Positions 45,501 through 60,500 of a DNA stretch of 64,000 bases are shown here, piece by piece. How positions within the stretch are numbered: position 1 is the stretch's first letter; every line of letters begins with the position of its first letter. The DNA is from Nematostella vectensis (lineage: Eukaryota; Cnidaria; Anthozoa; Actiniaria; Edwardsiidae). The notes under the pieces were generated by a model that worked only from the letters and a program-made list of their open reading frames with translations, did not search any database and was not told where the DNA came from. Both the position numbers and the translations under genes were made by a program. The stretch is from positions 14,402,139 through 14,466,138 of the forward strand of contig NC_064039.1 of assembly GCF_932526225.1 (NCBI RefSeq). Direction: 5' to 3'.

Positions 45501-48500
45501 CACTTCAAACACAACGATGGCAGTTAACGACACCTTGAGGACGACATCAACAAGTACGGTTTTCCCAACAACGATCACACCATCACCCAATATTACAAGC
45601 TACCCTTCATTGATGACGTCGGCAGTGGGTAATTTTACAAGCGCAACAAGTGTTGTCTTTGACTCGACTACTCCAAATGCAACTACGCTCGTACCAAGCA
45701 TCAGTGCCTCTATCTCACCAAACGTCACAATAAACATGACTAGAGAAGCGAACAGCACTATGATTCTTCCCTCGACAAGAGTGCCATACAATACAACGCT
45801 CATACCAGCGTCGAATGCAACAAGTACTGCAGCAACAACGATGTCACCATCATATGTAGCCAATATGACGACACTGGATTCTTCTGTTAGCTTGACGAGA
45901 TCTTCATTGTCAACCACATTGATCCCAAGCATTAGCACGTCTATTTTGCCTTACAATACAACCGTCATCGCAACACCAAACACAACAAGATTGGTGACTT
46001 CAACGATCTCATCGTCTACTGTAAATGTGAGTGCTATCTCGACGACATCATCGATTGAAAGCACAATCATGGCAAGCGTTGCTTCTTCTATCCAACGCAA
46101 CATCACCTCAAACATAACGATGGCAGTTAACGACACCTTGAGGATGACATCAACAAGTACGGTTTTCCCAAAAACGATCACACCATCACCCAATATTACA
46201 AGCTACCCCTCAATGATGACGTCGGCAGTGGGTAATTTTACAAGCGCAACAAGTGTTGTCTTTGACTCGACTACTCCAAATGCAACTTCGCTAGTACCAA
46301 GCATCAGTGCCTCTATCTCACCAAACGTCACAATAAACATGACTAAAGAAGCGAAGAGCACTATGATTTTTCCCTCGACAAGCGTGCCATACAATACAAC
46401 GCTTATACTAGCGCCGAATGCAACAAGTACTGCAGCAACAACGATGTCACCATCATATGTAGCCAATATGACGACACTGGATTCTTCTGTTAGCTTGACG
46501 AGATCTTCATTGTCAACCACATTGATCCCAAGCATTAGCACGTCTATTTTGCCTTACAATACAACCGTCATCGCAACACCAAACACAACAAGATTGGTGA
46601 CTTCAACGATCTCATCGTCTACTGTAAATGTGAGTGCTATCTCGACGACATCTTCGATTGAAAGCACAATCATGGCAAGCGTTGCTTCTTCTATCCAACT
46701 CAACATCACTTCAAACACAACGATGGCAGTTAACGACACGTTGAGGACGACATCGACAAGTGCGGTTTTCCCAACAACGATCACACCATCACCCAATATT
46801 ACAAGCTACCCTTCATTGATGACGTCGGCAGTGGGTAATTTTACAAGCGCAACAAGTGTTGTCTTTGACTCGACTACTCCAAATGCAACTACGCCCGTAC
46901 CAAGCATCAGTGCCTCTATCTCACCAAACGTCACAATAAACATGACTAGAGGAGCGAACAGCACTATGATTCTTCCCTCGACAAGCGTGCCATACAATAC
47001 AACGCTTATACCAGCGCCGAATGCAACAAGTACTGCAGCAACAACGATGTCACCATCATATGTAGCCAATATGACGACACTGGATTCTTCTGTTAGCTTG
47101 ACGAGATCTTCATTGTCAACCACATTGATCCCAAGCATTAGCACGTCTATTTTGCCTTACAATACAACCGTCATCGCAACACCAAACACAACAAGATTGG
47201 TGACTTCAACGATCTCATCGTCTACTGTAAATGTGAGTGCTATCTCGACGACATCTTCGATTGAAAGCACAATCATGGCAAGCGTTGCTTCTTCTATCCA
47301 ACTCAACATCACTTCAAACACAACGATGGCAGTTAACGACACGTTGAGGACGACATCGACAAGTGCGGTTTTCCCAACAACGATCACACCATCACCCAAT
47401 ATTACAAGCTACCCTTCATTGATGACGTCGGCAGTGGGTAATTTTACAAGCGCAACAAGTGTTGTCTTTGACTCGACTACTCCAAATGCAACTACGCCCG
47501 TACCAAGCATCAGTGCCTCTATCTCACCAAACGTCACAATAAACATGACTAGAGGAGCGAACAGCACTATGATTCTTCCCTCGACAAGCGTGCCATACAA
47601 TACAACGCTTATACCAGCGCCGAATGCAACAAGTACTGCAGCAACAACGATGTCACCATCATATGTAGCCAATATGACGACACTGGATTCTTCTGTTAGC
47701 TTGACGAGATCTTCATTGTCAACCACATTGATCCCAAGCATTAGCACGTCTATTTTGCCTTACAATACAACCGTCATCGCAACACCAAACACAACAAGAT
47801 TGGTGACTTCAACGATCTCATCGTCTACTGTAAATGTGAGTGCTATCTCGACGACATCTTTGATTGAAAGCACAATCATGGCAAGCGTTGCTTCTTCTAT
47901 CCAACTCAACATCACTTCAAACACAACGATGGCAGTTAACGACACGTTGAGGACGACATCGACAAGTGCGGTTTTCCCAACAACGATCACACCATCACCC
48001 AATATTACAAGCTACCCTTCATTGATGACGTCGGCAGTGGGTAATTTTACAAGCGCAACAAGTGTTGTCTTTGACTCGACAACTCCAAATGCAACTACGC
48101 TCGTACCAAGCATCAGTGCCTCTATCTCACCAAACGTCACAACAAACATGACTAGAGAAGCGAACAGCACTATGATTCTTCCCTTGACAAGCGTGCCATA
48201 CAATACAACGCTCATACCAGCGCCGAATGCAACAAGTACTGCAGCAACAACGATGTCACCATCATATGTAGCCAATATGACGACACTGGATTCTTCTGTT
48301 AGCTTGACGAGATCTTCATTGTCAACCACATTGATCCCAAGCATTAGCACGTCTATTTTGCCTTACAATACAACCGTCATCGCAACACCAAACACAACAA
48401 GATTGGTGACTTCAACGATCTCATCGTCTACTGTAAATGTGAGTGCTATCTCGACGACATCTTCGATTGAAAGCACAATCATGGCAAGCGTTGCTTCTTC

Positions 48501-51500
48501 TATCCAACTCAACATCACTTCAAACACAACGATGGCAGTTAACGACACGTTGAGGACGACATCGACAAGTGCGGTTTTCCCAACAACGATCACACCATCA
48601 CCCAATATTACAAGCTACCCTTCATTGATGACGTCGGCAGTGGGTAATTTTACAAGCGCAACAAGTGTTGTCTTTGACTCGACTACTCCAAATGCAACTA
48701 CGCCCGTACCAAGCATCAGTGCCTCTATCTCACCAAACGTCACAATAAACATGACTAGAGGAGCGAACAGCACTATGATTCTTCCCTCGACAAGCGTGCC
48801 ATACAATACAACGCTTATACCAGCGCCGAATGCAACAAGTACTGCAGCAACAACGATGTCACCATCATATGTAGCCAATATGACGACACTGGATTCTTCT
48901 GTTAGCTTGACGAGATCTTCATTGTCAACCACATTGATCCCAAGCATTAGCACGTCTATTTTGCCTTACAATACAACCGTCATCGCAACACCAAACACAA
49001 CAAGATTGGTGACTTCAACGATCTCATCGTCTACTGTAAATGTGAGTGCTATCTCGACGACATCTTCGATTGAAAGCACAATCATGGCAAGCGTTGCTTC
49101 TTCTATCCAACTCAACATCACTTCAAACACAACGATGGCAGTTAACGACACGTTGAGGACGACATCGACAAGTGCGGTTTTCCCAACAACGATCACACCA
49201 TCACCCAATATTACAAGCTACCCTTCATTGATGACGTCGGCAGTGGGTAATTTTACAAGCGCAACAAGTGTTGTCTTTGACTCGACTACTCCAAATGCAA
49301 CTACGCCCGTACCAAGCATCAGTGCCTCTATCTCACCAAACGTCACAATAAACATGACTAGAGGAGCGAACAGCACTATGATTCTTCCCTCGACAAGCGT
49401 GCCATACAATACAACGCTTATACCAGCGCCGAATGCAACAAGTACTGCAGCAACAACGATGTCACCATCATATGTAGCCAATATGACGACACTGGATTCT
49501 TCTGTTAGCTTGACGAGATCTTCATTGTCAACCACATTGATCCCAAGCATTAGCACGTCTATTTTGCCTTACAATACAACCGTCATCGCAACACCAAACA
49601 CAACAAGATTGGTGACTTCAACGATCTCATCGTCTACTGTAAATGTGAGTGCTATCTCGACGACATCTTTGATTGAAAGCACAATCATGGCAAGCGTTGC
49701 TTCTTCTATCCAACTCAACATCACTTCAAACACAACGATGGCAGTTAACGACACGTTGAGGACGACATCGACAAGTGCGGTTTTCCCAACAACGATCACA
49801 CCATCACCCAATATTACAAGCTACCCTTCATTGATGACGTCGGCAGTGGGTAATTTTACAAGCGCAACAAGTGTTGTCTTTGACTCGACAACTCCAAATG
49901 CAACTACGCTCGTACCAAGCATCAGTGCCTCTATCTCACCAAACGTCACAACAAACATGACTAGAGAAGCGAACAGCACTATGATTCTTCCCTTGACAAG
50001 CGTGCCATACAATACAACGCTCATACCAGCGCCGAATGCAACAAGTACTGCAGCAACAACGATGTCACCATCATATGTAGCCAATATGACGACACTGGAT
50101 TCTTCTGTTAGCTTGACGAGATCTTCATTGTCAACCACATTGATCCCAAGCATTAGCACGTCTATTTTGCCTTACAATACAACCGTCATCGCAACACCAA
50201 ACACAACAAGAATGGTGACTTCATCGATCTCATCGTCTACTGTAAATGTGAGTGCTATCTCGACGACATCATGGATTGAAAGCACAATCATGGCAAGCGT
50301 TGCTTCTTCTATCCAACTCAACATCACTTCAAACACAACTATAGCAGTTAACGACACGTTGAGGACGACATCGACAAGTGCGGTTTTCCCAACAACGATC
50401 ACACCATCACCCAATATTACAAGCTACCCTTCATTGATGACGTCGGCAGTGGGTAATTTTACAAGCGCAACAAGTGTTGTCTTTGACTCGACTACTCCAA
50501 ATGCAACTACGCCCGTACCAAGCATCAGTGCCTCTATCTCACCAAACGTCACAATAAACATGACTAGAGGAGCGAACAGCACTATGATTCTTCCCTCGAC
50601 AAGCGTGCCATACAATACAACGCTTATACCAGCGCAGAATGCAACAAGTACTGCAGCAACAACGATGTCACCATCATATGTAGCCAATATGACGACACTG
50701 GATTCTTCTGTTAGCTTGACGAGATCTTCATTTTCAACCACATTGATCCCAAGCATTAGCACGTCTATTTTGCCTTACAATACAACCGTCATCGCAACAC
50801 CAAACACAACAAGATTGGTGACTTCAACGATCTCTTCGTCTACTGTAAATGTGAGTGCTATCTCGACGACATCTTCGATTGAAAGCACAATCATGGCAAG
50901 CGTTGCTTCTTCTATACAACTCAACATCACTTCAAACACAACGATGGCAGTTAACGACACGTTGAGGACGACATCGACAAGTGCGGTTTTCCCAACAACG
51001 ATCACACCATCACCCAATATTACAAGCTACCCTTCATTGATGACGTCGGCAGTGGGTAATTTTACAAGCGCAACAAGTGTTGTCTTTGACTCGACTACTC
51101 CAAATGCAACTACGCTCGTACCAAGCATCAGTGCCTCTATCTCACCAAACGTCACAATAAACATGACTAGAGAAGCGAACAGCACTATGATTCTTCCCTC
51201 GACAAGAGTGCCATACAATACAACGCTTATACTAGCGCCGAATGCAACAAGTACTGTAGCAACAACGATGTCACCATCATATGTAGCCAATATGACGACA
51301 CTGGATTCTTCTGTTAGCTTGACAAAATCTTCATTGTCAACCACATCGATCCAAAGCATTAGCACGTCTATTTTGCCTTACAATACAACCGTCATCGCAA
51401 CACCAAACACAACAAGATTGGTGACTTCAACGATCTCTTCGTCTACTGTAAATGTGAGTGCTATCTCGACGACATCTTCGATTGAAAGCACAATCATGGC

Positions 51501-54500
51501 AAGCGTTGCTTCTTCTATACAACTCAACATCACTTCAAACACAACGATGGCAGTTAACGACACGTTGAGGACGACATCGACAAGTGCGGTTTTCCCAACA
51601 ACGATCACACCATCACCCAATATTACAAGCTACCCTTCATTGATGACGTCGGCAGTGGGTAATTTTACAAGCGCAACAAGTGTTGTCTTTGACTCGACTA
51701 CTCCAAATGCAACTACGCTCGTACCAAGCATCAGTGCCTCTATCTCACCAAACGTCACAATAAACATGACTAGAGAAGCGAACAGCACTATGATTCTTCC
51801 CTCGACAAGAGTGCCATACAATACAACGCTTATACTAGCGCCGAATGCAACAAGTACTGTAGCAACAACGATGTCACCATCATATGTAGCCAATATGACG
51901 ACACTGGATTCTTCTGTTAGCTTGACAAAATCTTCATTGTCAACCACATTGATCCAAAGCATTAGCACGTCTATTTTGCCTTACAATACAACCGTCATCG
52001 CAACACCAAACACAACAAGATTGGTGACTTCATCGATCTCATCGTCTACTGTAAATGTGAGTGCTATCTCGACGACATCATGGATTGAAAGCACAATCAT
52101 GGCAAGCGTTGCTTCTTCTATCCAACTCAACATCACTTCAAACACAACTATAGCAGTTAACGACACGTTGAGGACGACATCGACAAGTGCGGTTTTCCCA
52201 ACAACGATCACACCATCACCCAATATTACAAGCTACCCTTCATTGATGACGTCGGCAGTGGGTAATTTTACAAGCGCAACAAGTGTTGTCTTTGACTCGA
52301 CTACTCCAAATGCAACTACGCCCGTACCAAGCATCAGTGCCTCTATCTCACCAAACGTCACAATAAACATGACTAGAGGAGCGAACAGCACTATGATTCT
52401 TCCCTCGACAAGCGTGCCATACAATACAACGCTTATACCAGCGCAGAATGCAACAAGTACTGCAGCAACAACGATGTCACCATCATATGTAGCCAATATG
52501 ACGACACTGGATTCTTCTGTTAGCTTGACGAGATCTTCATTTTCAACCACATTGATCCCAAGCATTAGCACGTCTATTTTGCCTTACAATACAACCGTCA
52601 TCGCAACACCAAACACAACAAGATTGGTGACTTCAACGATCTCTTCGTCTACTGTAAATGTGAGTGCTATCTCGACGACATCTTCGATTGAAAGCACAAT
52701 CATGGCAAGCGTTGCTTCTTCTATCCAACTCAACATCACTTCAAACACAACGATGGCAGTTAACGACACGTTGAGGACGACATCGACAAGTGCGGTTTTC
52801 CCAACAACGATCACACCATCACCCAATATTACAAGCTACCCTTCATTGATGACGTCGGCAGTGGGTAATTTTACAAGCGCAACAAGTGTTGTCTTTGACT
52901 CGACTACTCCAAATGCAACTACGCCCGTACCAAGCATCAGTGCCTCTATCTCACCAAACGTCACAATAAACATGACTAGAGGAGCGAACAGCACTATGAT
53001 TCTTCCCTCGACAAGCGTGCCATACAATACAACGCTTATACCAGCGCCGAATGCAACAAGTACTGCAGCAACAACGATGTCACCATCATATGTAGCCAAT
53101 ATGACGACACTGGATTCTTCTGTTAGCTTGACGAGATCTTCATTGTCAACCACATTGATCCCAAGCATTAGCACGTCTATTTTGCCTTACAATACAACCG
53201 TCATCGCAACACCAAACACAACAAGATTGGTGACTTCAACGATCTCATCGTCTACTGTAAATGTGAGTGCTATCTCGACGACATCTTCGATTGAAAGCAC
53301 AATCATGGCAAGCGTTGCTTCTTCTATCCAACTCAACATCACTTCAAACACAACGATGGCAGTTAACGACACGTTGAGGACGACATCGACAAGTGCGGTT
53401 TTCCCAACAACGATCACACCATCACCCAATATTACAAGCTACCCTTCATTGATGACGTCGGCAGTGGGTAATTTTACAAGCGCAACAAGTGTTGTCTTTG
53501 ACTCGACTACTCCAAATGCAACTACGCCCGTACCAAGCATCAGTGCCTCTATCTCACCAAACGTCACAATAAACATGACTAGAGGAGCGAACAGCACTAT
53601 GATTCTTCCCTCGACAAGCGTGCCATACAATACAACGCTTATACCAGCGCCGAATGCAACAAGTACTGCAGCAACAACGATGTCACCATCATATGTAGCC
53701 AATATGACGACACTGGATTCTTCTGTTAGCTTGACGAGATCTTCATTGTCAACCACATTGATCCCAAGCATTAGCACGTCTATTTTGCCTTACAATACAA
53801 CCGTCATCGCAACACCAAACACAACAAGATTGGTGACTTCAACGATCTCATCGTCTACTGTAAATGTGAGTGCTATCTCGACGACATCTTTGATTGAAAG
53901 CACAATCATGGCAAGCGTTGCTTCTTCTATCCAACTCAACATCACTTCAAACACAACGATGGCAGTTAACGACACGTTGAGGACGACATCGACAAGTGCG
54001 GTTTTCCCAACAACGATCACACCATCACCCAATATTACAAGCTACCCTTCATTGATGACGTCGGCAGTGGGTAATTTTACAAGCGCAACAAGTGTTGTCT
54101 TTGACTCGACAACTCCAAATGCAACTACGCTCGTACCAAGCATCAGTGCCTCTATCTCACCAAACGTCACAACAAACATGACTAGAGAAGCGAACAGCAC
54201 TATGATTCTTCCCTTGACAAGCGTGCCATACAATACAACGCTCATACCAGCGCCGAATGCAACAAGTACTGCAGCAACAACGATGTCACCATCATATGTA
54301 GCCAATATGACGACACTGGATTCTTCTGTTAGCTTGACGAGATCTTCATTGTCAACCACATTGATCCCAAGCATTAGCACGTCTATTTTGCCTTACAATA
54401 CAACCGTCATCGCAACACCAAACACAACAAGATTGGTGACTTCAACGATCTCATCGTCTACTGTAAATGTGAGTGCTATCTCGACGACATCTTCGATTGA

Positions 54501-57500
54501 AAGCACAATCATGGCAAGCGTTGCTTCTTCTATCCAACTCAACATCACTTCAAACACAACGATGGCAGTTAACGACACGTTGAGGACGACATCGACAAGT
54601 GCGGTTTTCCCAACAACGATCACACCATCACCCAATATTACAAGCTACCCTTCATTGATGACGTCGGCAGTGGGTAATTTTACAAGCGCAACAAGTGTTG
54701 TCTTTGACTCGACTACTCCAAATGCAACTACGCCCGTACCAAGCATCAGTGCCTCTATCTCACCAAACGTCACAATAAACATGACTAGAGGAGCGAACAG
54801 CACTATGATTCTTCCCTCGACAAGCGTGCCATACAATACAACGCTTATACCAGCGCCGAATGCAACAAGTACTGCAGCAACAACGATGTCACCATCATAT
54901 GTAGCCAATATGACGACACTGGATTCTTCTGTTAGCTTGACGAGATCTTCATTGTCAACCACATTGATCCCAAGCATTAGCACGTCTATTTTGCCTTACA
55001 ATACAACCGTCATCGCAACACCAAACACAACAAGATTGGTGACTTCAACGATCTCATCGTCTACTGTAAATGTGAGTGCTATCTCGACGACATCTTCGAT
55101 TGAAAGCACAATCATGGCAAGCGTTGCTTCTTCTATCCAACTCAACATCACTTCAAACACAACGATGGCAGTTAACGACACGTTGAGGACGACATCGACA
55201 AGTGCGGTTTTCCCAACAACGATCACACCATCACCCAATATTACAAGCTACCCTTCATTGATGACGTCGGCAGTGGGTAATTTTACAAGCGCAACAAGTG
55301 TTGTCTTTGACTCGACTACTCCAAATGCAACTACGCCCGTACCAAGCATCAGTGCCTCTATCTCACCAAACGTCACAATAAACATGACTAGAGGAGCGAA
55401 CAGCACTATGATTCTTCCCTCGACAAGCGTGCCATACAATACAACGCTTATACCAGCGCCGAATGCAACAAGTACTGCAGCAACAACGATGTCACCATCA
55501 TATGTAGCCAATATGACGACACTGGATTCTTCTGTTAGCTTGACGAGATCTTCATTGTCAACCACATTGATCCCAAGCATTAGCACGTCTATTTTGCCTT
55601 ACAATACAACCGTCATCGCAACACCAAACACAACAAGATTGGTGACTTCAACGATCTCATCGTCTACTGTAAATGTGAGTGCTATCTCGACGACATCTTT
55701 GATTGAAAGCACAATCATGGCAAGCGTTGCTTCTTCTATCCAACTCAACATCACTTCAAACACAACGATGGCAGTTAACGACACGTTGAGGACGACATCG
55801 ACAAGTGCGGTTTTCCCAACAACGATCACACCATCACCCAATATTACAAGCTACCCTTCATTGATGACGTCGGCAGTGGGTAATTTTACAAGCGCAACAA
55901 GTGTTGTCTTTGACTCGACAACTCCAAATGCAACTACGCTCGTACCAAGCATCAGTGCCTCTATCTCACCAAACGTCACAACAAACATGACTAGAGAAGC
56001 GAACAGCACTATGATTCTTCCCTTGACAAGCGTGCCATACAATACAACGCTCATACCAGCGCCGAATGCAACAAGTACTGCAGCAACAACGATGTCACCA
56101 TCATATGTAGCCAATATGACGACACTGGATTCTTCTGTTAGCTTGACGAGATCTTCATTGTCAACCACATTGATCCCAAGCATTAGCACGTCTATTTTGC
56201 CTTACAATACAACCGTCATCGCAACACCAAACACAACAAGAATGGTGACTTCATCGATCTCATCGTCTACTGTAAATGTGAGTGCTATCTCGACGACATC
56301 ATGGATTGAAAGCACAATCATGGCAAGCGTTGCTTCTTCTATCCAACTCAACATCACTTCAAACACAACTATAGCAGTTAACGACACGTTGAGGACGACA
56401 TCGACAAGTGCGGTTTTCCCAACAACGATCACACCATCACCCAATATTACAAGCTACCCTTCATTGATGACGTCGGCAGTGGGTAATTTTACAAGCGCAA
56501 CAAGTGTTGTCTTTGACTCGACTACTCCAAATGCAACTACGCCCGTACCAAGCATCAGTGCCTCTATCTCACCAAACGTCACAATAAACATGACTAGAGG
56601 AGCGAACAGCACTATGATTCTTCCCTCGACAAGCGTGCCATACAATACAACGCTTATACCAGCGCAGAATGCAACAAGTACTGCAGCAACAACGATGTCA
56701 CCATCATATGTAGCCAATATGACGACACTGGATTCTTCTGTTAGCTTGACGAGATCTTCATTTTCAACCACATTGATCCCAAGCATTAGCACGTCTATTT
56801 TGCCTTACAATACAACCGTCATCGCAACACCAAACACAACAAGATTGGTGACTTCAACGATCTCTTCGTCTACTGTAAATGTGAGTGCTATCTCGACGAC
56901 ATCTTCGATTGAAAGCACAATCATGGCAAGCGTTGCTTCTTCTATACAACTCAACATCACTTCAAACACAACGATGGCAGTTAACGACACGTTGAGGACG
57001 ACATCGACAAGTGCGGTTTTCCCAACAACGATCACACCATCACCCAATATTACAAGCTACCCTTCATTGATGACGTCGGCAGTGGGTAATTTTACAAGCG
57101 CAACAAGTGTTGTCTTTGACTCGACTACTCCAAATGCAACTACGCTCGTACCAAGCATCAGTGCCTCTATCTCACCAAACGTCACAATAAACATGACTAG
57201 AGAAGCGAACAGCACTATGATTCTTCCCTCGACAAGAGTGCCATACAATACAACGCTTATACTAGCGCCGAATGCAACAAGTACTGTAGCAACAACGATG
57301 TCACCATCATATGTAGCCAATATGACGACACTGGATTCTTCTGTTAGCTTGACAAAATCTTCATTGTCAACCACATCGATCCAAAGCATTAGCACGTCTA
57401 TTTTGCCTTACAATACAACCGTCATCGCAACACCAAACACAACAAGATTGGTGACTTCAACGATCTCTTCGTCTACTGTAAATGTGAGTGCTATCTCGAC

Positions 57501-60500
57501 GACATCTTCGATTGAAAGCACAATCATGGCAAGCGTTGCTTCTTCTATACAACTCAACATCACTTCAAACACAACGATGGCAGTTAACGACACGTTGAGG
57601 ACGACATCGACAAGTGCGGTTTTCCCAACAACGATCACACCATCACCCAATATTACAAGCTACCCTTCATTGATGACGTCGGCAGTGGGTAATTTTACAA
57701 GCGCAACAAGTGTTGTCTTTGACTCGACTACTCCAAATGCAACTACGCTCGTACCAAGCATCAGTGCCTCTATCTCACCAAACGTCACAATAAACATGAC
57801 TAGAGAAGCGAACAGCACTATGATTCTTCCCTCGACAAGAGTGCCATACAATACAACGCTTATACTAGCGCCGAATGCAACAAGTACTGTAGCAACAACG
57901 ATGTCACCATCATATGTAGCCAATATGACGACACTGGATTCTTCTGTTAGCTTGACAAAATCTTCATTGTCAACCACATTGATCCAAAGCATTAGCACGT
58001 CTATTTTGCCTTACAATACAACCGTCATCGCAACACCAAACACAACAAGATTGGTGACTTCATCGATCTCATCGTCTACTGTAAATGTGAGTGCTATCTC
58101 GACGACATCATGGATTGAAAGCACAATCATGGCAAGCGTTGCTTCTTCTATCCAACTCAACATCACTTCAAACACAACTATAGCAGTTAACGACACGTTG
58201 AGGACGACATCGACAAGTGCGGTTTTCCCAACAACGATCACACCATCACCCAATATTACAAGCTACCCTTCATTGATGACGTCGGCAGTGGGTAATTTTA
58301 CAAGCGCAACAAGTGTTGTCTTTGACTCGACTACTCCAAATGCAACTACGCCCGTACCAAGCATCAGTGCCTCTATCTCACCAAACGTCACAATAAACAT
58401 GACTAGAGGAGCGAACAGCACTATGATTCTTCCCTCGACAAGCGTGCCATACAATACAACGCTTATACCAGCGCAGAATGCAACAAGTACTGCAGCAACA
58501 ACGATGTCACCATCATATGTAGCCAATATGACGACACTGGATTCTTCTGTTAGCTTGACGAGATCTTCATTTTCAACCACATTGATCCCAAGCATTAGCA
58601 CGTCTATTTTGCCTTACAATACAACCGTCATCGCAACACCAAACACAACAAGATTGGTGACTTCAACGATCTCTTCGTCTACTGTAAATGTGAGTGCTAT
58701 CTCGACGACATCTTCGATTGAAAGCACAATCATGGCAAGCGTTGCTTCTTCTATACAACTCAACATCACTTCAAACACAACGATGGCAGTTAACGACACG
58801 TTGAGGACGACATCGACAAGTGCGGTTTTCCCAACAACGATCACACCATCACCCAATATTACAAGCTACCCCTCATTGATGACGTCGGCAGTGGGTAATT
58901 TTACAAGCGCAACAAGTGTTGTCTTTGACTCGACTACTCCAAATGCAACTACGCTCGTACCAAGCATCAGTGCCTCTATCTCACCAAACGTCACAATAAA
59001 CATGACTAGAGAAGCGAACAGCACTATGATTCTTCCCTCGACAAGCGTGCCATACAATACAACGCTTATACTAGCGCCGAATGCAACAAGTACTGCAGCA
59101 TTAACGATGTCACCATCATATGTAGCCAATATGACGACACTGGATTCTTCTGTTAGCTTGACGAGATCTTCATTGTCAACCACATTGATCCCAAGCATTA
59201 GCACATCTATTTTGCCTTACAATACAACCGTCATCGAAACACCAAACACAAGATTGGTGACTTCAACGATCTCATCGTCTACTGTAAATGTGAGTGCTAT
59301 CTCGAAGACATCAACGATTGAAAGCACGATCATGGCAAGTGTTGCTTCTTCTATCCAACTCAACATCACCTCAAACACAAAGATGGCTGTTAACGACACC
59401 TTGAGGACGACATCAACAAGTACGGTTTTCCCAACAACGATCACACCATCACCCAATATTACAAGCTACCCCTCAATGATGACGTCGGCAGTGGGTAATT
59501 TTACAAGCGCAACAAGTGTTGTCTTTGACTCGACTACTCCAAATGCAACTACGCTCGTACCAAGCATCAGTGCCTCTATCTCACCAAACGTCACAATAAA
59601 CATGACTAGAGAAGCGAACAGCACTATGATTCTTACCTCGACAAGCGTGCCATACAATACAACGCTCATACCAGCGCCGAATGCAACAAGTACTGCAGCA
59701 ACAACGATGTCACCATCATATGTAGCCAATATGACGACACTGGATTCTTCTGTTAGCTTGACGAGATCTTCATTGTCAACCACATTGATCCAAAGCATTA
59801 GCACGTCTATTTTGCCTCACAATACAACTGTCATCGCAACACCAAACACAACAAGATTGGTGACTTCAACGATCTCATCCTCCACTGTAAATGTGAGTGC
59901 TATCTCGACGACATCATCGATTGAAAGCACAATCATGGCAAGCGTTGCTTCTTCTATCCAACTCAACGTCACCTCAAACACAACGATGGCAGTTAACGAC
60001 ACCTTGAGGACGACATCAACAAGTACGGTTTTCCCAACAACGATCACACCATCACCCAATATTACAAGCTACCCCTCAATGATGACGTCGGCAGTGGGTA
60101 ATTTTACAAGCGCAACAAGTGTTGTCTTTGACTCGACTACTCCAAATGCAACTACGCTCGTACCAAGCATCATTGCCTCTATCTCACCAAACGTCACAAT
60201 AAACGTGACTAGAGAAGCGAACAGCACTATGAATCTTCCCTCGACAAGAGTGCCATACAATACAACGCTCATACCAGCGCCGAATGCAACAAGTACTGCA
60301 GCAACAACGATGTCACCATCATATGTAGCCAATATGACGACACTGGATTCTTCTGTTAGCTTGACGAGATCTTCATTGTCAACCACATTGATCCCAAGCA
60401 TTAGCACGTCTATTTTGCCTTACAATACAACCGTCATCGCAACACCAAACACAACAAGATTGGTGACTTCAACGATCTCATCGTCTACTGTAAATGTGAG

